Assembly (NCBI GenBank): GCA_024653485.1
Contig: JANLFY010000002.1
Coordinates: 221,748 to 285,747 of the forward strand
Length of the DNA stretch: 64,000 nucleotides
Direction: 5' to 3'
Source: Bacillota bacterium
Lineage (GTDB): Bacteria; Bacillota; SHA-98; UBA4971
The notes below the pieces were generated by a model. It made no database searches. It was not told where the DNA came from and was given only the letters and a program-made list of their open reading frames with translations. The position numbers and the translations under genes were made by a program. Shown here piece after piece: positions 34,871 to 43,495 of this stretch (position 1 is its first letter; each line of letters opens with the position of its first letter).

Positions 34871-35995
34871 TTATCTGCGCTTCGGACCGAAGCGCTGGTT
34901 CAGATCGGCGATCGCAGCCTCCTTCTGCCCGGTCCTGGTTGCGGTTGTCAGCACGCGGAACCTGACATGCCAGTTGCCTTCGGAGTACACGCCCTCGATC
35001 TCGTCGCGGGACATCCGGAACGAGGTTATAGCAGGGGCACCTTGATGCCAGTAGGTGTCGAAGACAGATGTCACATATGGCACGTCGTGCACCTTGCGAA
35101 AGAAGCTCAGTATCCTCTCCCTTGCACCTCCCCAGTCATGGTCGCTGAGCCTCACCTTGTGCTTCGAGCCGGGGGCAGCAGGAGACGGAAGCAGGCGCTC
35201 CCCCTCCTCGGCGAACCGGGCTTTGAAGGTCTCGTGGAACACCTCGCCGGCGGGTGATAACTCTATGAGGTAACCGCGTGCGCCGGAGGTGCGTTCTATC
35301 AGGGGTTCGATACGCTCGTCGATTTCCTCGCCAAGTTCGTCCTGACGGACCGGGGCGTCAGCGTCGGACAGGACCGTGAAAGCGGCGCTGTGGCGCATCC
35401 ACAGAGACATGTCGAACGCGACAGGCATTGGCGGCACGGAGATGATCTCGTTGAACTTCTCGTGCTTGTAGTACACGTCAATGCCTTTCGCTTGTCCGAA
35501 CAGAACGGCGATGGCGATTTGCGCCTTGTAGCCCCCGGTGGCGTCGATGGCGACGTTGTGTCCGCCGACCTCCTGGACACATCGCGCGATCTCCTTGACG
35601 AGGTTGCGAAGCCCGGTGGTGCGAAAGACCTTGGGCCGGTCGTCCTGAAGGCCGTGCACTTCGCGGGCGTACGCGGCCCACGGAGGCGAGAAGTACGCCT
35701 GCAAGACTTTCGCCACGGCGCGGCCCTGTTCGGTTGCGGAATGCAGTAGAAATAGAGTGCCGGGCTTCACCCATCCAAGACGGAGCAGGCTGGCCACGGA
35801 ATTGATCTCCGCGCCGCACAGCTTATCTTCTGGGTCGAACGCGCGCAGCGACTGCCCAACCTTATGCCAATCCCCTGCCTTGTACGCGTTGACGAGCCGC
35901 GACGACTTCTCATCGCCAGGTTGGAGGTTGTCGAGGTTGCGGAGCAAGCTCGTCCCTACGGTCGATATAAGGTGTACCGCCGGAGACCCGGGCAT
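34871..35995 (-). CDS. CARF-domain protein, APE2256/TIGR02619 type, with extra C-terminal domain
   Basis: A 374-residue CRISPR accessory protein. The N-terminal CARF domain shows VHLISTVGTSLLRNL, LFLLHSATEQGRAVAKVL, RTTGLRNLVKEIA and the ligand-loop motif VAIDATGGYKAQIAIAVLFGQAKG, all typical of TIGR02619. The last about 120 residues (KVRLSDHDWGGARERILSFFRK ... GNWHVRFRVLTT) form a separate strand-helix-strand domain; a RelE-like fold as in CARF-RelE fusions is possible but weak. It should bind a cyclic oligoadenylate made by Cmr2. ATG 35995 has GAAAGGAGG 12 bases upstream; an in-frame start at 36070 is less likely. The tail-anchored gene starts one base after its stop. Confidence 0.85.
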   Translation of the reverse strand: MPGSPAVHLISTVGTSLLRNLDNLQPGDEKSSRLVNAYKAGDWHKVGQSLRAFDPEDKLCGAEINSVASLLRLGWVKPGTLFLLHSATEQGRAVAKVLQAYFSPPWAAYAREVHGLQDDRPKVFRTTGLRNLVKEIARCVQEVGGHNVAIDATGGYKAQIAIAVLFGQAKGIDVYYKHEKFNEIISVPPMPVAFDMSLWMRHSAAFTVLSDADAPVRQDELGEEIDERIEPLIERTSGARGYLIELSPAGEVFHETFKARFAEEGERLLPSPAAPGSKHKVRLSDHDWGGARERILSFFRKVHDVPYVTSVFDTYWHQGAPAITSFRMSRDEIEGVYSEGNWHVRFRVLTTATRTGQKEAAIADLNQRFGPKRR

Positions 35996-36110
35996 AGTTG
36001 CAGATGTCCTCCTTTCACCGGAATCAACGGCTGTATGTGGGCACTCAAGACGGCACTTGCCCGCCGCCAAACATCGTTATTGGCGGCCGCCTCAACCTGT
36101 GCCCGCGCAG

Positions 36111-37238
36111 TCACGGCTTGCCAGCTCTTGCCAGAATCTCCGTTACCCTAGCGACGCGCCGATATTTCTTCTTGTGTTTTTCCGAATCTCGATCCTTGTG
36201 CTTGGTCCACTCTGCCCATTCGCCGGTCGTATTCCAGTACTCGTAGAGACGCATTGCAACCCTGACCTGCTCGTCTTCAGACAAGCCATCCAGGGACTGG
36301 AACAGCTTGATCGCTTCATCATGGTTGAGTTCGGACGCCGACGGGGCCGGTCGGGCATGGCCTTCTCCTTCGTTCGCTCTTTTCGTCCTTTCCGGTGCCT
36401 GTGCCGTTTCCCCTGGCTGTTCTGGTCTTGGTGCACCGCACGCGATGTCCTCAACTCTGGTTAGGTCCCTGAACAACCCATAGCCTACTCCAGTCTTGGC
36501 GCCTATACCGAGGAAGGTGAGCGCGCCAATGAGGAGATTCTCGGCATCACTCAGATCCCTGGGATCGGCGTAGCCATGTCGACCCAACACGGCAAACCGG
36601 AATCTGACTCCTCTGGGAACGACCAGGAACTTCACAGGAGAAGGCGCCCACACGTCGGCCGGCGGTTCTCCTTCCCGATAGTACGGGCCGAAGTGTGGGT
36701 TTACGATGTCTAGCTCCAGACGACACGGTGACACCGGCAGAACGTCCAATACCACCAGACGGCCCACTCCGTGTTGCTCCTGGTCTCCAAACAGCTCGAG
36801 CGCACGCTCTTCTCCCAGCATCCCGTAGCCTCCGCGACTCTCTCTCGCATAGGCTGAGAGAAGCCCTTTGAGTGATGAGCCGGGTAGATATGGAACACCA
36901 AGAGTCCGGTGCCAAATGAAACCCGTCTCGAGAGGATGGTGACTGCCGAGTCCGCTCACAAGTCGCTCGGCGGTGGCTCCTTCCAGCATAATTCCTCCTA
37001 CCCTGGCCACAAGAGTCTCAACACGCCTCCAGTAAGCTTCCAGGAGACTTGCGTCCGCCTGATGATGCTGGAAGAATCTCAGAAAACCATCGCGCGTTCC
37101 GGCTTTAGGCCGCGAATCGTATTCAGGAGGCCAGACATCAACGAACTTCTCGTAAACCAGGCCCAGGTTAGGCGTGGGTTGGTTGCCTGCCAGGCTCTGC
37201 AAGGTGGCGTTTTCCCCCAGGTACAACGGAAGGGCCAT
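36111..37238 (-). CDS. cmr6: Type III-B RAMP protein Cmr6
   Basis: A 375-residue RAMP. Conserved Cmr6 segments: NLGLVYEKFVDVW at the N-terminus, HHPLETGFIWHRTLGVPYLPGSSLKGLL (Gly-rich loop region), and LTFLGIGAKTGVGYGLF. It caps the 3' side of the Cmr backbone on the crRNA. The C-terminal about 100 residues are polar, with a helical bundle ending in a Lys-rich stretch. GGAGGG lies 8 bases before the ATG. It is followed on the same strand by the APE2256-type CARF gene after 115 bases, keeping the cmr transcript open to the accessory genes. Confidence 0.93.
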   Translation of the reverse strand: MALPLYLGENATLQSLAGNQPTPNLGLVYEKFVDVWPPEYDSRPKAGTRDGFLRFFQHHQADASLLEAYWRRVETLVARVGGIMLEGATAERLVSGLGSHHPLETGFIWHRTLGVPYLPGSSLKGLLSAYARESRGGYGMLGEERALELFGDQEQHGVGRLVVLDVLPVSPCRLELDIVNPHFGPYYREGEPPADVWAPSPVKFLVVPRGVRFRFAVLGRHGYADPRDLSDAENLLIGALTFLGIGAKTGVGYGLFRDLTRVEDIACGAPRPEQPGETAQAPERTKRANEGEGHARPAPSASELNHDEAIKLFQSLDGLSEDEQVRVAMRLYEYWNTTGEWAEWTKHKDRDSEKHKKKYRRVARVTEILARAGKP

Positions 37239-37417
37239 GTTATTTTCCCTCCAGTCTCAGTCCAGTTGGGCAACGCTGGAATCGGGCCAGATCGGTGCGT
37301 TGCTTCATCATGATGCGGTGGATGATGACACCCCTGACCCAGTGCGCACTCGGGGTCTACAGGTGCTTATCTACCTTTGAGAGGTGACCACGGACCACCC
37401 CGGTGTCTCTTGGCAGC

Positions 37418-37801
37418 CTATGTAACGTAAGCGTCAGTCAGCTTCTTAAGCCAGTTACACAGGGCAATCGTCTCTTCGTATGCCCTGAGGTATGCAGCGC
37501 GATCTCCAGTCACAAGAGCCTGCAGGATACTCCCGTCGCTCGGGGGTTCGTACAGCCTCCGTTTATCGACTAGCCACGTCTTCAGATCATTTATGACCTG
37601 GCGGGCTGCCGGACCATCGTCTGCCTTGCGAGAGTCGCTCATAATCTGCGCCAGCGCCTGTCCGAGGCCGTTTACCTGAACCATGGCCGGCAGGCTGTGC
37701 ACGTAGATCTTGTACTTCTTCGACAAGTCCGGATTGCCCCTAACTCGGTTGACACACGTGAGAGCGTACTCGGCCCTCTTTTGCTCAAGCAACTGCGGCA
37801 T
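37418..37801 (-). CDS. cmr5: Type III-B small subunit Cmr5
   Basis: A 127-residue all-helical Cmr5. It starts MPQLLEQKRAEYALTCVNRV, and has a core with SLPAMVQVNGLGQALAQI, which is the family's most conserved region, then LKTWLVDKRRL and a final helix. Two or three copies line the Cmr complex beside Cmr4. ATG 37801 is 5 bases from the cmr4 stop; an in-frame ATG at 37828 lies inside cmr4. The 179-base gap to cmr6 is the largest but one in the module. Confidence 0.93.
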   Translation of the reverse strand: MPQLLEQKRAEYALTCVNRVRGNPDLSKKYKIYVHSLPAMVQVNGLGQALAQIMSDSRKADDGPAARQVINDLKTWLVDKRRLYEPPSDGSILQALVTGDRAAYLRAYEETIALCNWLKKLTDAYVT

Positions 37802-37806
37802 GCTGT

Positions 37807-38820
37807 TCACCTCACTCTGACCAGGCACCAGCCCTGGCCTAAAGTCTCGTTGCCCCCGACCTGAAGATACCCATCGGCCAACACTTCTCTCACGTAACGC
37901 ATGGCTTCTGCCGCGCTGCCAAATGGCGCGCCGGCCTGACCTGCATTGCGCGGCGTATTTGCAAATAGTAGACTGCAGAGGATCGTCTCGGGCGGCAAGG
38001 TCTCTTCATACCATAGATTTCCGCCGTCTCCCGTGGTGGTCTTTCGGCTGTTCAGGGCGATCCGGGCGGAGACCTGTGTTCCGAAGCGGACGAGGTGTGT
38101 GAAGTCGTCATCAGAAACCACAGCAAAGTCTCTCGTGAACTTGTCCACGAACGTCTGTCCGATGCCCTCCGGTAGCAGGTTCGTGGCAATATACCTGGCG
38201 ATTCTCCCGACGCCATCATCGGTTTCCACGTTGAAGTTCAATTCCTCCAACATCAATTGGCCGCTGACCAGGCATCCCTGGGGCACTCGCGCAGTCTCAC
38301 TTTGCGGCGCGGGGATGTGCCAACCAGGTCGCTCGCCGATTGCCACAAGGTCACGCTCAAGACGTGCTAGCGCAATAGGTGATGTGACCCAAAAGAACGT
38401 GCGGGTGAGCGATCGCACCGGCATGGCCAGAATCTTCGCGTCCCCGACTGCGATGCAGCTCGCATAGTCATCGCTGGCTCGTGGCTCGGGGCCGAAAACA
38501 GCGCTTACTCGAGCGCGTCCGGCACGTAGTCTCTGTAGTCTCTCTTGAGCTCCCGACCTCTCTTGATCATGCCCGTGTGAAGCTGGGGCGGTGCCACTAT
38601 CGTCGCCCTCGCCAACATCGCTAAGGTCGACATCTTCTAAGATTCCCTCCAGCGCTTCGGCCTTGTCTCGCAGACTTCCTTTGATCCCGCTACCGGCGAT
38701 GTAAGGAAACTGGGTGTTCACCTCGCGCTGGATGGGCAGATCTACAACACCTGTAGCAGATCCGGCACCGGGATGAAGATAGGTCTGCGCATAGAGGATA
38801 AGCATGTGTTTCTCCAGCAT
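37807..38820 (-). CDS. cmr4: Type III-B backbone RAMP Cmr4
   Basis: A 337-residue Cmr4. Conserved parts are LILYAQTYLHPGAGSATGVVDLPIQREVNTQFPYIAGSGIKGSLRD, with the His/Asp loop that cuts target RNA, and ETLGQGWCLVRV at the C-terminus. Several copies form the backbone and cleave target RNA at 6-nt steps. AAAGGAGG precedes the ATG. A short Asp/Glu-rich insert after about residue 65 (DVDLSDVGEGDDSGTAP) is unusual. It follows cmr3 after 126 bases, a gap that contains a short direct repeat, and runs directly into cmr5. Confidence 0.94.
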   Translation of the reverse strand: MLEKHMLILYAQTYLHPGAGSATGVVDLPIQREVNTQFPYIAGSGIKGSLRDKAEALEGILEDVDLSDVGEGDDSGTAPASHGHDQERSGAQERLQRLRAGRARVSAVFGPEPRASDDYASCIAVGDAKILAMPVRSLTRTFFWVTSPIALARLERDLVAIGERPGWHIPAPQSETARVPQGCLVSGQLMLEELNFNVETDDGVGRIARYIATNLLPEGIGQTFVDKFTRDFAVVSDDDFTHLVRFGTQVSARIALNSRKTTTGDGGNLWYEETLPPETILCSLLFANTPRNAGQAGAPFGSAAEAMRYVREVLADGYLQVGGNETLGQGWCLVRVR

Positions 38821-38946
38821 TTGGCGTCCTCCTTTCTAATGCTCCGCCCTGAATCTAATGCTTCGCCCTGAAGGTGTGCACGCGCCGTCGCCAGGGTCTA
38901 AAGCTCGGGCGGGCGACCTGCACCGGGCCATCGATCCCCCAGATCT

Positions 38947-40314
38947 TTACCACCCACAACCAACCATTACGTGGCCATAGCCAGCCTTTGTCTGCAGGCC
39001 GATCTTATGGTCATGAAGACCCTCTACCACCTGTCGGCCTTTACAGCCAGGATCGGTGCTCTCCAAGAAGTACACGCTTCCAGCGGGCACATACGCGGCC
39101 GTGGGCTTCGGCTGCCTTCTTGCCATATCCCACCCGCCAAGCAGGACCGGCTTTCCGATACACGCCGAGACCAGTCGCACGGGAATACCACAAAGAGTGC
39201 CTGACCAGCCTCGGGGGTCAATGCCATCCGGGATCCACCCTTCCTTGAAGCGAGCAGGTTGTAGCAAGACAAGCCGGAATCTGAGCACGCCATGTTGGGT
39301 GCGCTGAGAATCCAGGGTGTTTGCGATCTGTGACATCGCACCTTCCGGTAGCCCATCTGGTGGACGTGAACCCTCATGCGAAGAAGGATGTATCTCAAGG
39401 TAGCTCAGCCGCGATTCCCCGCCGAGTCGGACAACCGGTGGAAGGTTGAGCGGGACCCCTTTTTGGTGCTCAGATGTTTTGGTGTCAAGCAAGATATCCG
39501 GAATGTTCGCAACGCGCTCGGCCAGAACGTACCTATCGGCAAGCCGCACGTGGCAGGTCACATAGAGCATACCCTCTTCCACCGTATGTGTCCTCGACTT
39601 CCGACCGATGCCTACACGCGTCTCCTCTAGTACAGGCGTATGCTGGGATGCGGATCCGGGACGGAAGTCGAGAAGACTCTCTGGTTGGGGGGTCTCGCCC
39701 AACAGATATCTGTAGAAATCGTGTGCCGAGAGGAAACTCTGCTCTGGGACAGAGACGTTCTCATAGCCTTCAGGCGCGGTGGGAAGGTGCTGATAGCCGA
39801 GATCAGTGGCCACAGCGCGTGACGAGGGCGTCAGTCGCACCATTTCGTTTGGGCCGGATGCGCCCGTCCCTTTTCGGTGGGCGCTGGCCACGTCAAGAGG
39901 GGTAGGATAGAGCAAGTCGTACGCCCTGGATGTGGCCTCGGTCCGGACCGCCACGAACGGTCCGCGCAGGGAGAGTTCCATGCTTTCGGGGTCATCGGCG
40001 GCACCCACGGAGCGAGTGACCAGACACTGATCCCACGGACAGTCGCAGACACTGCACCGACCGCGGGCGAAGGCATCGAAATCTGCACCATGCGCTTGAA
40101 GGAAAATGCCTCGGATAGCTCCTTGCATAGTTGCCGGGTTTGGAGGGAAGTGCGACCGCTGCGTTCCCACCTCTCCAGCGTTGAACGGCTGGCCCGTGCC
40201 AAAGAAGAGGCTATCCCGAGGGGCAAATAGCCACAGCGCCTCCGCTTTCCCATGCGTGGCCACGTGGTTCCTATTCCCTGGAGACTTACATACTTCCATA
40301 GCGTGTGCACTCAT
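38947..40314 (-). CDS. cmr3: Type III-B RAMP protein Cmr3
   Basis: A 455-residue Cmr3. The N-terminal ALWLFAPRDSLFFGTGQPF and PPNPATMQGAIRG match the conserved RAMP core that holds the crRNA 5' tag next to Cmr2. A CDCPWD cysteine pair lies near residue 92, and the C-terminus is TKAGYGHVMVGCGW. The start at 40314 is 4 bases after the cmr2 stop, so the two are coupled. An in-frame ATG at 40299 is an alternative. Length is somewhat above the common 320-390 through mid-domain insertions. Confidence 0.93.
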   Translation of the reverse strand: MSAHAMEVCKSPGNRNHVATHGKAEALWLFAPRDSLFFGTGQPFNAGEVGTQRSHFPPNPATMQGAIRGIFLQAHGADFDAFARGRCSVCDCPWDQCLVTRSVGAADDPESMELSLRGPFVAVRTEATSRAYDLLYPTPLDVASAHRKGTGASGPNEMVRLTPSSRAVATDLGYQHLPTAPEGYENVSVPEQSFLSAHDFYRYLLGETPQPESLLDFRPGSASQHTPVLEETRVGIGRKSRTHTVEEGMLYVTCHVRLADRYVLAERVANIPDILLDTKTSEHQKGVPLNLPPVVRLGGESRLSYLEIHPSSHEGSRPPDGLPEGAMSQIANTLDSQRTQHGVLRFRLVLLQPARFKEGWIPDGIDPRGWSGTLCGIPVRLVSACIGKPVLLGGWDMARRQPKPTAAYVPAGSVYFLESTDPGCKGRQVVEGLHDHKIGLQTKAGYGHVMVGCGW

Positions 40315-40318
40315 ATGC

Positions 40319-42241
40319 CTATGAGACCTCCCGCCTTCCGCTCAGGAATCGAGCAATGATGGGGCCATCCATGTTAAGACGCATCGTACTGCCCGGCACT
40401 GCAGCGACGGCAAGGAGACGTCGCGCTTGTTGCTCGGCCCGCTGCCGCTTCGCTTCAGGTGTGGTTCCCTCGGGCCATGGCAGCAGACGGTTACGAAGGT
40501 ACTCGCTGGCAACGAACTGCACAAGCGAGTGTTCATCGTTACACGAGGGCGCGAGACCTCGTTCCGGCACGAACGCATCGAGTAGGTTCTTCAGTGCATA
40601 AAGCAGGCTTGTAGATATGTCCTCGCGTCGAATGTCGTCGGCAAGGCTGTATATCTCGTCGACCCACTCTATGATCGACCCGTCTTGTTTTTCTTCCTCC
40701 CATTTCTTTGCCATGACTGCTGAGCTTCCGCTATGTTTCATCAAGAGGATGGCGAAGGCATTGCGTCCGGCATGAGCCTTGGCCATGTCATCCAGTACGC
40801 GGTGCGCTGCGGCAATGACATCTCGGAGCGGCTCGCGCATATCAGCGAAGACTATTCCTGCCGAGATGGTCGCGTGGCTTACGCCAATCTGCCGGAAACA
40901 GTCGCGGTACGCCTTGCGGATCCTGTCTGCCGCTCTCATGGCCTGCATGGCCGGGAAGAAAGCAAGTACGTCGTCGCCCCCAACGTACACGGGCCGTCCA
41001 TGGTGCTCGTCTACAATGTCATGCACAGCACTGCCGAAGTTGGCAAGTGCAAGAGAGAGTTGTGAGGGGTCTTTGACGGATCGCACAATGGCGCCCATGT
41101 GGTCTCCGTCCATGGCTAGCAAGGCGTAGACTGGAATGGGACCTTTTCCGAGTGTTCGTTTCAACTCACGAACGGCCTTCGTGATTTCCGGGCGCAAGGA
41201 CTCCTTCTTCAGCGGCAGCCCCTTACTGCTCCGTTCCTGGGTGAACCGCCCAGATTGCCCCACTAGTTCGTCTATGTAGTACAGGTTGCCGTCGCATTCG
41301 AACGGGCGCTCGTCTGGGTGGCAAGCGGGGCACTGGACCCCAGCCTGGTCAGCTATGGTCAGCAGGCGTTCCCACGCGTCCCGGAGTTTACATCCCTTCG
41401 GCTGTGACGGTGACGATGCGCTTGCACTGCGGATCGCCTCAAGCACGCTTTGTACCCACTCCGTCGCTGCTATCGTAGGAGTTGACGCAAAGTGCGTCAG
41501 TGGCCGGAGGCCGTGCCCGAGCGTTTCAGGCAAGAGCGGGTAGATGCGTTTGATCGTACAGACTGCGCACAGGCGCTCCCCTTCCTGAAACAGCACTCCG
41601 CGGTCGGCATCGTTCGCATGCTCAGCGATACCTTCCCAGAAGGCTCTGACCTCACCGTAGCGTCCGCCGCGGCTTTTCGACAGCGCAGAGCGTTCGCCGC
41701 ATTGTGAACAGCGCGACCCCGGGTCTTCAAATCCATTGAAGACTCGCCAATTCTTGCGTCGGTCCAGGTCGACTGGATCATCTGATATGACCCACGAGAT
41801 TTCCCACTGACGCTCGACTTGTATGTTCCATTGGTGATGCAGGTCGGGTGTCCCCCATTGAGGAATGTGCAAGCCCGAAAGGAAGGACCAGACTCCACCA
41901 GCAAGCCGTCCCCACGCGCGTTGGAGCCCTTCCCTAGCTGCGTCGGCCGCTGCCTTTAATTCTTCCTCCGGTCCGTCCATTCGAAAGCGGTTGGGTAGCG
42001 TCCCAAATCTGGACGCCTGGTCACGCTCAGACGGGGAAGATCGCCCCTGTATGGTCCGCAGCAGAAGGTCGTTTTCGGACGGGGTTATTAGCTGCGAGGC
42101 CTGTACATTGTCTAGCGCTGCGGCAATCGCCGAGCCCGCGAGGTAGGACAGGAGATAGGAGCCAGCCCAAAAGTCCCGCGTGGTCCGGGCCTGAGCTACA
42201 AAGCCCTGTACTGGCCCAAAAGTAAGCAGAAGCGAACTCAC
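40319..42241 (-). CDS. cas10: Type III-B Cas10 subunit Cmr2, active GGDD
   Basis: A 640-residue Cmr2. It starts SLLLTFGPVQGFVAQARTTRDFWAGSYLLSYLAG, the usual Cmr2 opening, and lacks an N-terminal HD nuclease domain. The zinc-binding middle has CPACHPDERPFECDG. The Palm domain carries YVGGDDVLAF (GGDD at 421-424), so cyclic oligoadenylate synthesis from ATP is expected once target RNA is bound. The missing HD means no DNA cleavage by this subunit. The immune output should therefore depend on the two CARF proteins of the operon. It overlaps cmr1 by 4 bases. Confidence 0.95.
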   Translation of the reverse strand: MSSLLLTFGPVQGFVAQARTTRDFWAGSYLLSYLAGSAIAAALDNVQASQLITPSENDLLLRTIQGRSSPSERDQASRFGTLPNRFRMDGPEEELKAAADAAREGLQRAWGRLAGGVWSFLSGLHIPQWGTPDLHHQWNIQVERQWEISWVISDDPVDLDRRKNWRVFNGFEDPGSRCSQCGERSALSKSRGGRYGEVRAFWEGIAEHANDADRGVLFQEGERLCAVCTIKRIYPLLPETLGHGLRPLTHFASTPTIAATEWVQSVLEAIRSASASSPSQPKGCKLRDAWERLLTIADQAGVQCPACHPDERPFECDGNLYYIDELVGQSGRFTQERSSKGLPLKKESLRPEITKAVRELKRTLGKGPIPVYALLAMDGDHMGAIVRSVKDPSQLSLALANFGSAVHDIVDEHHGRPVYVGGDDVLAFFPAMQAMRAADRIRKAYRDCFRQIGVSHATISAGIVFADMREPLRDVIAAAHRVLDDMAKAHAGRNAFAILLMKHSGSSAVMAKKWEEEKQDGSIIEWVDEIYSLADDIRREDISTSLLYALKNLLDAFVPERGLAPSCNDEHSLVQFVASEYLRNRLLPWPEGTTPEAKRQRAEQQARRLLAVAAVPGSTMRLNMDGPIIARFLSGRREVS

Positions 42242-43464
42242 AACACCACCTCCCGGCCTCCGGTGGCTTGCCGGAAGTTGTCCAGAAAGTCATGGATGGG
42301 GGTGTAGTCGAGCGGAGGCCTCGGCGCAGTAGGGGCCGGTACGGTTACAGGCTGCCTGCACCTCGTCGTCCCGACCTTGAGGCGGATGTTAGGGGGCAAG
42401 AACCGGGCGGGAAAAAGGGTCACTACGGGTACATAGGATGGCTGCCTTCCTGCTAACTCTTCGATGTGGATGAAGAGAGGGCTGGCACGCCGATTCACGC
42501 TATTATCGGGGCTCGATGCGTCAATCTGGACGGAGCTCTTGTCATGACTGAAGAAATAGTTGTGCGGCAGCCCAAAAACGACCCGCTTGGGGGCGGTGCT
42601 TATTCTTCCTGTATGGGCGAAGTCATGCACCAGGTCATGATCTCCGCGATACCTGGGCGACTTACATCGGTAGGTTCTGTGAAGCTGTAACGCGCGTCCG
42701 ACATCGTGCAATGCCTGGGCCCACGACGGCCTGGGTGAACCCAAAACGATGCGGGTCTTGGCCGATAGAGCTGTATATTCTGTTCCTTCGGGCGGCAATT
42801 GTGGGCAGAGCCTTGAGATTGTCGAGCGGAGGTGCTCCCGTAGTTCATCGACGCTCGAAGCCTGGCGCGGAAACCGAAAGCTCAAAGCAGATGTGTCTCC
42901 CTCCATGTCGAGCCACACCACCGAGCCTAGTCCTCGCCGGCTACGCGAGCCCATTCCACCCAAATGGCACAGCAGCCACAGGGATCCTAGCACCGCCTCG
43001 ATGTCCTTATCCTGGTTGGAGCCAGCGCCCGGTTTGAAGCAGAAAACCAGTTCTGCGTCGCCCATGAGCGCTGAACTGCGCGCCTTCCCTTTGTCAATCG
43101 GTCCGTACGCAAGGTAACTGAGCGGCTGGCCCGGCTTTCCGATAACGTCTTCTAGTCTTGAGGTGATGATCACTTGGTCGGGGTACCGACCGGTACGCAA
43201 GAGGAATACGCCCTGCCCCTCCTCCCCGTCCACCCCTCCGAAGATCCGAGCTTCCTCTGTGCGGAGGTCAGCGTCGTCCGCCAGCCCCCCACTATCTACC
43301 GAACGCTTGGGCCGTGCCCATAGGAGGTAATGGGAGGCGCGATACCAGTACCTGAGCAAACCTTTGATGCTAGATAGCCGCCACTCCGAGACTTCCTGGC
43401 TGGCCCCGCCCATGAACAGAGGGGTCACCACGCGGAGCTTGACTCGGATGATTCTCGCCGGCAT
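42238..43464 (-). CDS. cmr1: Type III-B RAMP protein Cmr1
   Basis: A 408-residue Cmr1. The opening RVKLRVVTPLFMGGASQEVSEWRLSSIKGLLRYWYRA is the classic Cmr1 N-terminus; GGMGSRSRRGLGSV is the Gly-rich loop. Cmr1 clamps the 3' end of the crRNA-target duplex. The gene is the first of the cmr set and lies 31 bases after the CARF-HEPN gene. It overlaps cmr2 by 4 bases. Confidence 0.95.
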   Translation of the reverse strand: MPARIIRVKLRVVTPLFMGGASQEVSEWRLSSIKGLLRYWYRASHYLLWARPKRSVDSGGLADDADLRTEEARIFGGVDGEEGQGVFLLRTGRYPDQVIITSRLEDVIGKPGQPLSYLAYGPIDKGKARSSALMGDAELVFCFKPGAGSNQDKDIEAVLGSLWLLCHLGGMGSRSRRGLGSVVWLDMEGDTSALSFRFPRQASSVDELREHLRSTISRLCPQLPPEGTEYTALSAKTRIVLGSPRPSWAQALHDVGRALQLHRTYRCKSPRYRGDHDLVHDFAHTGRISTAPKRVVFGLPHNYFFSHDKSSVQIDASSPDNSVNRRASPLFIHIEELAGRQPSYVPVVTLFPARFLPPNIRLKVGTTRCRQPVTVPAPTAPRPPLDYTPIHDFLDNFRQATGGREVVL

Positions 43465-43495
43465 GTTTCACCCACCTTTATTGAGGTTTGGTCTC

